NCBI RefSeq assembly: GCF_013085465.1 | Contig: NZ_CP049838.1 | Location: forward strand, 3,906,001-3,970,000 | Source of the DNA: Streptomyces asoensis | Lineage (GTDB): Bacteria; Actinomycetota; Actinomycetes; Streptomycetales; Streptomycetaceae | DNA: 64,000 bases | Direction: 5' to 3' | Shown: one piece after another, positions 28,498 to 37,342 of the stretch | How positions within the stretch are numbered: position 1 is the stretch's first letter | How the letters are laid out: every line of letters begins with the position of its first letter | Made by a program: the position numbers and the translations under genes | The notes under the pieces: model-generated | What the model saw: the letters and a program-made list of their open reading frames with translations, nothing else | Database searches by the model: none | What the model was told of the DNA's origin: nothing

Positions 28498-29826
28498 ATG
28501 CGAGCACGTACCCGAACCACCCGCCGGGTGGTGGTCCTCGCGGCCGTAGCGTCGCTGGGCGCCGGGCTGCTGGCCGGCTGTGCCGACGACGGCAACGACG
28601 ACGCTTCCGACGGCTCGTCGTCGGGCAGCGGCAAGGGCAAGACGACGATCACGCTGGGTCTGTTCGGCACGATGGGCTTCAAGGAGGCCGGTCTCTACGC
28701 CGAGTACGAGAAGCTCCACCCCGACATCAAGATCGCCGAGAACGTCACGGAGCGGAACGAGAACTACTACCCGGCGCTCGTCAACCACCTCACCACCAAC
28801 AGCGGCCTGATGGACATCCAGGCCATCGAAGTGGGCAACATAGCCGAGGTCGTCGCCACCCAGGCGGCCAAGTTCGAGGACATGTCGAAGGTCTCGGGCG
28901 TCGACAAGAGCAAGTGGCTGGACTGGAAGTGGTCGCAGGGCACCACCAAGGACGGCCAGACGATCGCTCTCGGCACCGACATCGGCCCGATGGCCCTCTG
29001 CTACCGCAAGGACCTCTTCGAGGCGGCCGGTCTGCCCACCGACCGCACCGAGGTCGGCAAGCTGTGGGCCGGTGACTGGAACAAGTTCGTCGCCACCGGT
29101 GAGCAGTACAAGGAGAAGGCCAAGGCGGGCACCTTCTTCATGGACTCCCCCGGCGGCCTGATCAACGCCATTCTCAGCAGTGAGAAGGAGAAGTTCTACG
29201 ACTCCTCCGGCGAGATCATCTACAAGACGAACCCGGCCGTGAAGGCCGCCTTCGACCTGACCGCGAAGGCCGCCGAGGAGGGCCTGGTCCAGGCCCAGAC
29301 GCAGTTCCAGCAGTCGTGGGACACCACGATCGCGAACAGCAAGTTCGCCACCATCGCCTGCCCGCCGTGGATGCTCGGCACCATCAAGGGCAAGGCGAAG
29401 GCCGAGGACGCCGGCAAGTGGGACGTGGCCGTCGCCCCCAAGTCCGGCAACTGGGGCGGGTCCTTCCTGGGCGTCCCGAAGAGCGGCAAGCACGTGAAGG
29501 AGGCCGAGGCGTTCATCACCTGGCTGACCGCGCCCGAGCAGCAGGCGAAGCTGTTCAAGGTGCAGGGCTCCTTCCCGAGCGCGCCGAGCGCGTACACGAT
29601 GCCCGAGGTGACCGGCGCGAAGAACGACATGACCGGTGACTCGCCGATCGGCACGGTCTTCTCCGAGGCCGCCAAGACCGCTCCGGTGCAGGTGATCGGC
29701 CCGAAGGACCAGATCATCCAGCAGGGCCTGACCGACAACGGCGTCATCCTCGTGACGAAGGGCAAGTCGGCGGCGGAGGCCTGGAAGACGGCCACCAAGA
29801 CCATCGACAACAACCTGGACAAGTGA
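28498..29826 (+). CDS. cebE: Cellobiose/cellotriose-binding lipoprotein
   Basis: This 442-residue substrate-binding lipoprotein delivers cello-oligosaccharides to the CebFG permease. The signal peptide ends in a lipobox LAGC at about residue 24, followed by an Asp/Ser/Gly-rich spacer. The mature protein is a family-1 extracellular sugar-binding fold (TTITLGLFGTMGFKEAGLYAEYEKLHPDIKIAENV, later TWLTAPEQQAKLFKVQGSFPS). The ATG at 28498 is preceded by GGAGGAC. It is the first gene of cebEFG and is regulated by CebR. Confidence 0.93.
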   Translation: MRARTRTTRRVVVLAAVASLGAGLLAGCADDGNDDASDGSSSGSGKGKTTITLGLFGTMGFKEAGLYAEYEKLHPDIKIAENVTERNENYYPALVNHLTTNSGLMDIQAIEVGNIAEVVATQAAKFEDMSKVSGVDKSKWLDWKWSQGTTKDGQTIALGTDIGPMALCYRKDLFEAAGLPTDRTEVGKLWAGDWNKFVATGEQYKEKAKAGTFFMDSPGGLINAILSSEKEKFYDSSGEIIYKTNPAVKAAFDLTAKAAEEGLVQAQTQFQQSWDTTIANSKFATIACPPWMLGTIKGKAKAEDAGKWDVAVAPKSGNWGGSFLGVPKSGKHVKEAEAFITWLTAPEQQAKLFKVQGSFPSAPSAYTMPEVTGAKNDMTGDSPIGTVFSEAAKTAPVQVIGPKDQIIQQGLTDNGVILVTKGKSAAEAWKTATKTIDNNLDK

Positions 29827-30842
29827 CCCGAATGGCCACCCGCCACGACACCGCCGCGCCCCCCGCCAAGGAGGGGGGCGCGGCCCCGGGCCGCCCGGCC
29901 CCCGTTCCCACGGAGGCGGAGCAGCGGCATCGGGCCCGGCTCTCCCGCCGTTGGCAGCGGGACAAGCGCTGGAGCCCGTACGCCTTCGTCTCGCCGTTCT
30001 TCCTGCTGTTCCTCGCGTTCGGCCTGTTCCCGCTGGTCTACACCGGCTGGGCGTCGCTGCACCAGGTGGAGCTGACCGCGCCCACCGACATGGAGTGGGT
30101 GGGGATGCGCAACTACACGCGCATCTTCGACGACGACTTCTTCTGGAACGCGGCGAAGAACACCCTGACGATCGGGATCATCTCGACCGTTCCGCAGCTG
30201 CTGATGGCCATGGGCCTCGCCCACATCCTCAACTACAAGCTGCGCGCCTCGACCTTCTACCGGGTCGCGATGCTCGCGCCGTACGCGACCTCGATCGCAG
30301 CCGCCTCGCTGGTCTTCGTGCTGCTCTTCGGGCGCGACTACGGCATGATCAACTGGGCGCTGCACTTCGTCGGGATCGACGCGATCGACTGGCAGAACGA
30401 CAAGTGGCCGTCGCAGTTCGCCGTCTCGTCGATCGTCATCTGGCGGTGGACCGGCTACAACGCGCTGATCTACCTGGCCGCGATGCAGGCGATCCCGCAG
30501 GACCTGTACGAGTCGGCGGCGCTGGACGGCGCCAGCCGCTGGAAGCAGTTCCTGCACGTCACGCTGCCGTCGCTGCGGCCGACGATCCTGTTCACGGTCG
30601 TCGTCTCGACGATCGGCGCCAGTCAGGTCTTCGGCGAGCCGCTGCTGTTCGACGCCAACAAGGGCGCGTCCGGCGGCGCGGAGCACCAGTTCCAGACGCT
30701 GGGCCTGTACCTGTACGAGCAGGGCTGGGTGAACCAGCACCTGGGCCGGGCCTCGGCGATCGCCTGGACGATGTTCCTGATCCTGATCGTGATCGGCATC
30801 GTCAACTACGTCATCTCGCGCCGGCTGCGCGCCAGTAGTTAG
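29823..30842 (+). CDS. cebF: Cellobiose ABC transporter permease CebF
   Basis: A 339-residue integral membrane permease of the MalF type with six predicted helices; the first is SPYAFVSPFFLLFLAFGLFP. The EAA loop that contacts the ATPase reads YESAALDGASRWKQFLHVTLPSLRP. I use the GTG that overlaps the cebE stop (GTGA); an ATG 9 bp further on is an alternative, and neither has a strong ribosome-binding site, so coupling to cebE is likely. No ATPase gene is present in the cluster; MsiK is the known shared ATPase for this importer. Confidence 0.92.
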   Translation: MTRMATRHDTAAPPAKEGGAAPGRPAPVPTEAEQRHRARLSRRWQRDKRWSPYAFVSPFFLLFLAFGLFPLVYTGWASLHQVELTAPTDMEWVGMRNYTRIFDDDFFWNAAKNTLTIGIISTVPQLLMAMGLAHILNYKLRASTFYRVAMLAPYATSIAAASLVFVLLFGRDYGMINWALHFVGIDAIDWQNDKWPSQFAVSSIVIWRWTGYNALIYLAAMQAIPQDLYESAALDGASRWKQFLHVTLPSLRPTILFTVVVSTIGASQVFGEPLLFDANKGASGGAEHQFQTLGLYLYEQGWVNQHLGRASAIAWTMFLILIVIGIVNYVISRRLRASS

Positions 30843-30853
30843 GAGTACCGGCC

Positions 30854-31771
30854 GTGACGACGACGACAACGACCGCGAAGTCCGTGGCACCCGAGGACGC
30901 CGTGCCGACGGCCCGGAAGGTGCGCCGGCCCAAGTCCGCGCGGGCCGGCGGGCAGATGCACGGCGGCCCGATCGCCTACATCATCCTGGGCGTGTTCACC
31001 ATCGTTTCGCTGTTCCCGCTGGTGTGGACGGCGATCGCGGCGTCCCGCGACAACAACCGGCTGGCGCAGAACCCGCCGCCCTTCGTGTTCGGCTCGAACC
31101 TCTTCCACAACCTGGACGTGGCCTGGAACGACGCGAACCTGGGCAAGGCGTTCGTCAACACGACGATCGTGGCGGGGACTTCGGCGGCGACGATCGTCTT
31201 CCTGTCGACGATCGCCGGGTTCGCCTTCGCCAAGCTCCGGTTCCGGGGCCGGGGCGCACTGATGCTGATCGTGATCGGCACGATGATGGTGCCGCCGCAG
31301 CTGAGCATCATCCCGCTGTACATGATGGTCGCCGAGCTGGAGTGGACGGACCAGCTCCAGGCGGTGATCCTGCCGTCGCTGGTGAGCGCGTTCGGTGTGT
31401 TCTTCATGCGGCAGTACCTCATCCAGGCACTGCCCGACGAGATCATCGAGGCGGCCCGGGTGGACGGCGCGAGCAGCTGGCGCGTGGTGTGGCACGTGGT
31501 GTTCCCCGCGGCGCGCCCGGCGATGGCGGTGCTCGGCATGCTGATGTTCGTGCAGACGTGGAACGACTTCCTGTGGCCGTTCCTGGTGCTGAGCCAGACC
31601 GGCAACCCGACCGTGCAGGTCGCGGTCGCGGGCCTCGGCCGCGGGTACACCCCGGACCAGTCCCTGATCATGGCGGGCGCGCTGCTGGGCACGCTGCCGC
31701 TGCTGCTGGTCTTCGCGATCTTCGGCAAGCAGATCGTGGGCGGCATCATGCAGGGCGCCGTGAAGGGCTGA
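30854..31771 (+). CDS. cebG: Cellobiose ABC transporter permease CebG
   Basis: A 305-residue MalG-type permease with six predicted helices, partner of CebF. The N-terminal 40 residues are cytoplasmic and basic; helix 1 is IAYIILGVFTIVSLFPLVWT. The EAA loop is IEAARVDGASSWRVVWHVVFPAARP. GTG start 8 nt after AGGAG, 11 bp behind cebF. It ends 153 bp before bglC, which has its own CebR operator, so bglC may be transcribed with cebEFG and also separately. Confidence 0.92.
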   Translation: MTTTTTTAKSVAPEDAVPTARKVRRPKSARAGGQMHGGPIAYIILGVFTIVSLFPLVWTAIAASRDNNRLAQNPPPFVFGSNLFHNLDVAWNDANLGKAFVNTTIVAGTSAATIVFLSTIAGFAFAKLRFRGRGALMLIVIGTMMVPPQLSIIPLYMMVAELEWTDQLQAVILPSLVSAFGVFFMRQYLIQALPDEIIEAARVDGASSWRVVWHVVFPAARPAMAVLGMLMFVQTWNDFLWPFLVLSQTGNPTVQVAVAGLGRGYTPDQSLIMAGALLGTLPLLLVFAIFGKQIVGGIMQGAVKG

Positions 31772-31911
31772 GGACGCGACGCGACTCCGTACGACGCCCC
31801 ACTACGCCCTCCCGTCCGTCAGTCCGTGACTTCACGGGGGCCGGGTCACCGCCGCCCCGGCCCCCTCCGCACCACTTCCCCCCCGACCTCGTCGGTCTCG
31901 ACGACCACCCA

Positions 31912-31925
31912 TGGGAGCGCTTCCA
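31912..31925. promoter_or_regulatory. CebR operator overlapping the bglC start
   Basis: TGGGAGCGCTTCCA differs from the perfect CebR site at one position. Its last base is the A of the bglC ATG, and its GGGAG half is the only Shine-Dalgarno-like sequence before that ATG. Operator and ribosome-binding site therefore coincide. Confidence 0.88.
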
Positions 31926-33355
31926 TGCCTGAGCCCATTACTCCGGTGACCTTTCCGTCCGCCTTCCTCTGGGGTGCCGCGACCTCCGCGTACCAGATCG
32001 AGGGGGCGGTGCGCGAGGGCGGCCGCACCCCCTCGATCTGGGACACCTTCAGCCATACGCCAGGCAAGACGGCCGGTGGCGAAACCGGTGACATCGCTGT
32101 CGACCACTACCACCGCTACCGCGACGACGTGGCGCTGATGGCGGAGCTGGGCCTGTCCGCGTACCGCTTCTCCATCTCCTGGTCGCGGGTCCAGCCGACC
32201 GGCCGGGGCCCCGCGGTGCAGGTGGGCCTGGACTTCTACCGCCGTCTGGTGGACGAGCTGCTGGCGGCGGGCATCAAGCCGGCCGTCACCCTCTACCACT
32301 GGGACCTCCCGCAGGAGCTGGAGGACGCGGGCGGCTGGCCGGAGCGGGACACGGCGTTCCGGTTCGCGGAGTACGCGCAGATCGTCGGCGAGGCGCTCGG
32401 CGACCGCGTGGAGAACTGGATCACGCTGAACGAGCCGTGGTGCAGCGCGTTCCTGGGCTACGCGTCCGGGGTGCACGCGCCGGGTCGTACCGAGCCGGTG
32501 GCATCGCTGAAGGCGGCGCACCACCTGAACCTGGCGCACGGGCTGGGCACGTCGGCGCTGCGCGCGGCCATGCCGGCCCGCAACTCGGTGGCGATCAGCC
32601 TCAACTCCTCGGTGGTGCGCCCGCTCTCCCCGGGTGACCCGGCGGACCTGGCCGCGGTGCAGAAGATCGACGACCTGGCCAACGGCGTCTTCCACGGCCC
32701 GATCCTGCGGGGCGCCTACCCGGAGACGCTGCTGGCGGCGACCTCGTCGCTGACGGACTGGTCGTACGTCCTCGACGGCGATCTGCGCGCCATCCACCAG
32801 CCGTTGGACGCGCTGGGTCTGAACTACTACACGCCGACGCTGGTCTCGGCGGCGGACGCGTCGGTGCGGGGACCCCGCTCGGACGGTCACGGCGCGAGCG
32901 ACCACTCGCCGTGGCCGGGCGCGGACGACGTGGCCTTCCACCTGACGCCCGGCGACCGCACGGAGATGGGCTGGTCCATCGACCCGACCGGTCTGCACGA
33001 GCTGATCATGCGCTACACGGCGGAGGCGCCGGGCCTGCCCCTCTACATCACGGAGAACGGCGCGGCCTACGACGACAAGCCCGACTCGGACGGCCGCGTC
33101 CACGACCCGGAGCGCATCGCCTATCTGCACGGCCATCTCTCGGCGGTCCGGCGGGCGATCGCGGACGGCGCGGACGTGCGGGGCTACTACCTCTGGTCCC
33201 TCCTCGACAACTTCGAGTGGGCGTACGGCTACGAGAAGCGGTTCGGCGCGGTGTACGTGGACTACGCGACGCTGACCCGCACCCCGAAGTCGAGCGCGCT
33301 GTGGTACGGCCAGGCGGCCCGCACGGGCACCCTGGCGCCGACCGAGACCACCTGA
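31925..33355 (+). CDS. bglC: Cytoplasmic beta-glucosidase (GH1)
   Basis: This 476-residue GH1 enzyme hydrolyses imported cellobiose and cellotriose to glucose. The N-terminal signature [19 protein letters not shown] is present, the acid/base glutamate lies in TLNEPW and the nucleophile in [10 protein letters not shown]. Other family stretches are [14 protein letters not shown] and [22 protein letters not shown]. There is no signal peptide, which fits intracellular action. I start at ATG 31925, which gives the family N-terminus; an open frame further upstream is not protein-like. In Streptomyces bglC both uses and removes the CebR inducer. Confidence 0.94.
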   Translation: MPEPITPVTFPSAFLWGAATSAYQIEGAVREGGRTPSIWDTFSHTPGKTAGGETGDIAVDHYHRYRDDVALMAELGLSAYRFSISWSRVQPTGRGPAVQVGLDFYRRLVDELLAAGIKPAVTLYHWDLPQELEDAGGWPERDTAFRFAEYAQIVGEALGDRVENWITLNEPWCSAFLGYASGVHAPGRTEPVASLKAAHHLNLAHGLGTSALRAAMPARNSVAISLNSSVVRPLSPGDPADLAAVQKIDDLANGVFHGPILRGAYPETLLAATSSLTDWSYVLDGDLRAIHQPLDALGLNYYTPTLVSAADASVRGPRSDGHGASDHSPWPGADDVAFHLTPGDRTEMGWSIDPTGLHELIMRYTAEAPGLPLYITENGAAYDDKPDSDGRVHDPERIAYLHGHLSAVRRAIADGADVRGYYLWSLLDNFEWAYGYEKRFGAVYVDYATLTRTPKSSALWYGQAARTGTLAPTETT

Positions 33356-33372
33356 CCCGGGGAGCGGGGAGA

Positions 33373-33403
33373 GGGCGCGGCGGGCTGGGGGCCTGCCGCG
33401 CCC
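33373..33403 (+). terminator. Hairpin after bglC
   Basis: GGGCGCGGC and GCCGCGCCC form a 9-bp stem around a 13-nt loop, 18 bp after the bglC stop. Confidence 0.55.
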
Positions 33404-33414
33404 TTCGCCGGTGA

Positions 33415-33522
33415 TCGGGGACCCTGTCGGGACTCTGCTCCCTGCTCGGCGAACCGAACCACGACAAGGCGACCCGGGACCTGGTGCCTCCCGGCGCCTA
33501 TCAGGGCGCCCTCTGCCCCTGA
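33415..33522 (+). pseudogene. C-terminal remnant of an unidentified gene
   Basis: Directly after an in-frame TGA at 33412, a 35-codon frame runs to a TGA at 33522 with nearly all third positions G or C and a protein-like reading (SLLGEPNHDKATRDLVPPGA). It has no usable start codon. This looks like the end of a gene whose front part was deleted. I do not recognise the protein. It lies just ahead of a frameshifted gene, so the locus seems to be decaying. Confidence 0.5.
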
Positions 33523-33554
33523 AAGTGCCCCACCACGACGATCGAGGAGGCTGC

Positions 33555-33925
33555 ATGACCGAGCTGGTGCGGTGGACGCCGGACAGCGGCGGCGAGGTGA
33601 TCGTGGAGGTGCCGCCGGACGCCCGGCCTCCCGGACGGGCGGCCTCGTCGAGTCGGCCGGCACCTCGCTGAGCTCCGCGCTCGGCAACGTCCGCCAGGCC
33701 GCGTCGGACGTGTTGGGCCAGTTCCGCGCGATGGACGTCCGGCCGGGCACGATCGAGGTCGAGTTCGGTGTGAAGCTGACCGCGGAGGCCGGCGCCATCA
33801 TCGCGAAGACGAGCGCCGAAGGCCATCTGAACGTCAAGCTGACCTGGGAGAACGACAATTCGCAGGAGGCACGGCCGACGGACCCCGCCCCCTCCGGCCG
33901 ACCGGCTCCCGCTCCCTCCGACTGA
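33555..33925 (+). pseudogene. Trypco1-type (trypsin-co-occurring domain) protein, frameshifted
   Basis: The gene begins MTELVRWTPDSGGEVIVEVPPD at ATG 33555, a typical Trypco1 N-terminus, after GAGGAGG. This frame then turns into Arg/Ser-rich nonsense and stops at 33671. From about 33640 another frame continues the domain: GTSLSSALGNVRQAASDVLG, then PGTIEVEFGVKLTAEAGAII and a Pro-rich tail ending at 33925. The two halves together make one normal-length protein of about 123 residues, so a single-base indel near 33620-33650 splits it. It may be a real mutation or a sequencing error. Trypco1 proteins are thought to act with trypsin-like or effector proteins. Confidence 0.72.
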
Positions 33926-33946
33926 CCGGGTTCCGCACCCTCCGGC

Positions 33947-35968
33947 TCACCGGTGCCCGCGCGGCTCCCGCACGACCACGACCCCGTAGGGCGGGAGCCC
34001 GACCGAACCGTCCCGCACCGACTGCCCGGCGAGCAGTTCGACCGCCCCGTCCGCGACCGCGATCTCGGCTCCCGCCCCCGCGTGGTCGATGAGGAAGAGG
34101 TAGTCGGCGTCACTCCCCCGGCGCCGGACCGCCTCCACGCCCGCCGGCACCTCGTCCAGCACCGGCCGCACCCCCGCCTCCTCCCGGACGCGCTCCAGCA
34201 GCGCCGCCAGCGTGTCCGGGTCGGGGAGCGTGGCCAGGTACCAGGCGGTGCCCGTGCCGTAGCCGTGCCGCGTCACCGCCGGGACGCCCGCCAGAGCGCC
34301 GTCCGTGTACGAGGCCACCACCCGGGCCCCGGCCGGGCGGACCCGCTCCGACCAGAGCGAGCCCGTGCCGCCTGAGTCCAGGCCGACCCGCTCCCCCGGC
34401 AGCAACGGGAACAGTTCGTCCGTGCGGACGCCGAGCGCCTCGCGGAACGCGCCCGGGTAACCGCCCAGCCGTACATGGCAGTTCTCGTCCACCGCTCCGC
34501 TGTGGAAGCCGACCGCCAGCGTGCCGCCCCGCTCGGCGAAACCGGTCAGGTTCGTCGCGCCCGCGTCGTCGACCAGGTACAGGCTCGGCGCCAGAACGAG
34601 GCGGTACGCCGACAGGTCCGCGTCCGGGCGGACGAAGTCCACGGCGACGCCCGCCCGCCACAGCGGCTCGTACCAGGAGCGGACCAGCTCCAGCTGGCGG
34701 ACCGACTCGCTCGGCTGGGAGGGGAGTTCCAGCGCCCACTTCGCGTCCCAGTCCCAGACGATCGCCGTCTCGGCCGTGCCCGTGCTGCCGCGCACCTCCG
34801 CCAACGCCCGCAGATCCGCGCCGAGTTGAACGACGTCCCGCCAGATGACACTGTCCGTGCCCGCGTGCGGGAGCATCGCCGAGTGCCACTGTTCGGCGCC
34901 CGCCTTCGCCGCCCGCCACTGGAAGTAGGCGATGCCGTCGGCGCCACGGGCCACGTGCGCCAGGGCGTTGCGGCGCAACTCCCCCGCGGTCTTCGCCCGG
35001 TTGACCTGCTGCCAGTTCACGGCGCCCGTCGAGTGCTCCATCAGCAGCCATGGCCGGCCGCCCGCGAGCGAGCGCACCAGATCGCCGCTCATCGCGATGT
35101 CGATCTCCGACTCGGGGTCCGTGGAACGGAGGTAGTGGTCGTTCGAGACGATGTCCAGCTCCGGTGCCCAGCGCCAGTAGTCCAGCGCGTCGAAGTTGTA
35201 CATCACCATGAAGTTGGTGGTCGCGGGCACCGCCGGGGCGGCTTCCGCCAGCACCTCCCGCTCCGCCGTGCACAGGGACAGCAGCGCGTCGCTGGAGAAA
35301 CGGCGCCAGTCCAGCCGGTGCGTGGGGTTCGGGACCGCGCCGGTCGCGCGGGGCGGCAGGATCTCGTCCCAGTCGTAGTACCACTGACTCCAGAAGGCGG
35401 TGCCCCAGGCGTCGTTCAGCGCGGCCAGGTCGTCGCCGTACCGGTCGCGCAGCCAGTCCCGGAACGCCGCCGCGCTCGCGTCGCAGAAGCACTCCGCGTT
35501 GTGACAGCCGTACTCGTTGTGGACGTGCCACATGACCACCGCGGGGTGGTCCGCGTACCGCTCGCCCAGCGCGCGGGCGATCCGCAGCGCGGCCTCCCGG
35601 TAGGCGGGGCTGCTCGGGCAGAACGTCTGGCGGCTGCCGTACGACAGTCCCCGGCCGTCCCGGTCCACCGGCAGCGCCTCGGGGTGGGCCCGGAAGAACC
35701 AGGCCGGCGGCGCGGCCGTCGGGGTGGCCAGGTCGGCGGCGATGCCGTGGGCGTAGAGCATGTCGAGGACGCGGTCGAGGCGCGAGAAGTCGTACATGCC
35801 CTCGGCGGGTTCCAGCAACGCCCACGAGAAGATGTTGACGCTGACCATGGTCACCCCGGCCTCGGCCATGAGGCGCATGTCCTCGGCCCAGACCTCCTCC
35901 GGCCACTGCTCGGGGTTGTAGTCGCCGCCGTAGGCGATGCCGGGGACGTCCAGCACGCGACGCGTCAC
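33947..35968 (-). CDS. Beta-galactosidase (GH42)
   Basis: A 673-residue GH42 enzyme that removes terminal beta-galactosyl residues; no signal peptide, so it should be cytoplasmic. Domain A (TIM barrel) opens with GIAYGGDYNPEQWPEEVW; the acid/base is Glu152 in HVHNEYGCHN and the nucleophile Glu311 in LLMEHSTGAVNW. Cys117, Cys155, Cys160 and Cys162 match the zinc-binding cysteines of many GH42 proteins. A trimerisation domain and a beta-rich C-terminal domain follow. The GTG start overlaps the alpha-galactosidase stop (GTGA). It is the last gene of the galactoside module. Confidence 0.92.
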   Translation of the reverse strand: MTRRVLDVPGIAYGGDYNPEQWPEEVWAEDMRLMAEAGVTMVSVNIFSWALLEPAEGMYDFSRLDRVLDMLYAHGIAADLATPTAAPPAWFFRAHPEALPVDRDGRGLSYGSRQTFCPSSPAYREAALRIARALGERYADHPAVVMWHVHNEYGCHNAECFCDASAAAFRDWLRDRYGDDLAALNDAWGTAFWSQWYYDWDEILPPRATGAVPNPTHRLDWRRFSSDALLSLCTAEREVLAEAAPAVPATTNFMVMYNFDALDYWRWAPELDIVSNDHYLRSTDPESEIDIAMSGDLVRSLAGGRPWLLMEHSTGAVNWQQVNRAKTAGELRRNALAHVARGADGIAYFQWRAAKAGAEQWHSAMLPHAGTDSVIWRDVVQLGADLRALAEVRGSTGTAETAIVWDWDAKWALELPSQPSESVRQLELVRSWYEPLWRAGVAVDFVRPDADLSAYRLVLAPSLYLVDDAGATNLTGFAERGGTLAVGFHSGAVDENCHVRLGGYPGAFREALGVRTDELFPLLPGERVGLDSGGTGSLWSERVRPAGARVVASYTDGALAGVPAVTRHGYGTGTAWYLATLPDPDTLAALLERVREEAGVRPVLDEVPAGVEAVRRRGSDADYLFLIDHAGAGAEIAVADGAVELLAGQSVRDGSVGLPPYGVVVVREPRGHR

Positions 35969-37281
35969 CGGTCGCCTCCCGACAGCAGACGGCGGGTGGT
36001 GTCCACGCCCCAGATGTCGAGCGACAGCAGCCGGTCGCTGGACGCCATCAGGCCGCCGGTCGCCTCCACATGCGCGGCCCACCGCTCCCGGGTCTCCACC
36101 GCCGGGCGGGCCATCAGACAGTCGGGGTCGTTGGTCCAGAGCCGGCCGTGCTGCCACTGACGGCCGGCGCCTGTGAACTCGGCCGGGTCCTGGCCTGGCT
36201 GGCTGAAGTCGTCGGCCTCGGGGCGGCGGTGCGGGGCCGTGTCGGGGCTGACCCGCATCGCGTCGAAGAGACCGAGGGAGGGCAGGATCGGCGCGCCGCA
36301 GCCCAGGAGGTACGCGTCCGGACCGATCGCCGCGCGGATCAGCTCGATGCCCGAGCGGTAGGCCGTCAGCGCGTCCACGGTGTCGTCGTGCCGTACGCCG
36401 TCCAGCGCGCCCGCGTAGAGGAAGTCGACCTTGAAGTAGTCGTAGCCCTCGGCGCGCAGCGTCCGGAAGACGTCCGTCAGGTAGGCCGCCGCCTCGGGGT
36501 GGGTGGTGTCGAGGACCCGCAGGTCGTGGCCCCAGTTGCGGCCGGCGTGCGCGAAACCGCCGTCGGCGGAGCGGACCAGCCATTCGGGGTGCCGGGCGGC
36601 CAGCTCGCTGCTCGGGTCGACCAGGAAGGGCGCCGTCCAGATGCCCGCGCGGCGGCCCCGGGCGCGGATGGCGTCGGCGATGCCGGAACGGGAGCGGAAA
36701 CGGCCCGAGAGGATGAGCCAGTCGCCCAGGGCGCGCTGGTAGCCGTCGTCGATCTGGACGACGTCGACGGGCAGGTCGAGGGTGTCCATCGCGCGGAGAT
36801 TCTCGTGGATGTCGTCCTCGGTGACGGCGGTGAAGTACTCGTACCAGGAGCACCAGACGGTCGGCGCGGGGCGGGGGGCCACGAGGCCGAGCCCGGCGGC
36901 CCAGTCGGACAGGAGCGCCTGGATGTCGGTGCCCGTGTACTCCTTCACCGGGCCGTCGGCGCTGATCTCCGCCACGGATCCGGCCGGGGTGAGGCGGATG
37001 GACGGCACCTCCCGCACCGGGTCCGGCGCCGCCCACAGGCGGACCGGTGAGCCGTCGCCGGGGTCGAGGGCCAGCAGCCCCTCCCCCTGGAAGGCTCCCG
37101 CGGGGACGGTGGCCCCGGGGCGGTAGCAGACCGTCGCCCAGTTGTCGTTCGTCGGGCGGTACGGGGTGTCGCGGAGCGCGTAGGTACCGCTCGGGCTCCA
37201 GGACTGCCAGCCCTCCTCGTGGACGCGGGCACGACGCGGGTCCACGGGGACGGCGGCCACCGGGGTGAAGGGGTGGTGCAC
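35965..37281 (-). CDS. Alpha-galactosidase (GH36-like)
   Basis: A 438-residue clan GH-D enzyme expected to hydrolyse alpha-galactosides such as melibiose or raffinose. The barrel shows CSWYEYFTAVTEDDI, VDVVQIDDGYQ, the nucleophile in YDYFKVDFLY (about residue 286) and the acid/base in MRVSPDTAP (about 347). It is shorter than classical GH36 proteins of about 700 residues. I start at the GTG at 37281 behind AAGAGA; GTG codons at 37296 and 37323 are alternatives. It lies 61 bp after the permease gene and is translationally coupled to the beta-galactosidase. Confidence 0.85.
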   Translation of the reverse strand: MHHPFTPVAAVPVDPRRARVHEEGWQSWSPSGTYALRDTPYRPTNDNWATVCYRPGATVPAGAFQGEGLLALDPGDGSPVRLWAAPDPVREVPSIRLTPAGSVAEISADGPVKEYTGTDIQALLSDWAAGLGLVAPRPAPTVWCSWYEYFTAVTEDDIHENLRAMDTLDLPVDVVQIDDGYQRALGDWLILSGRFRSRSGIADAIRARGRRAGIWTAPFLVDPSSELAARHPEWLVRSADGGFAHAGRNWGHDLRVLDTTHPEAAAYLTDVFRTLRAEGYDYFKVDFLYAGALDGVRHDDTVDALTAYRSGIELIRAAIGPDAYLLGCGAPILPSLGLFDAMRVSPDTAPHRRPEADDFSQPGQDPAEFTGAGRQWQHGRLWTNDPDCLMARPAVETRERWAAHVEATGGLMASSDRLLSLDIWGVDTTRRLLSGGDR

Positions 37282-37342
37282 GGGGTTCTCTTTCACGGGG
37301 AGGGGCTCGCGGGGAGGGGGCACGCGGAGAGGGGGGCGGCGG

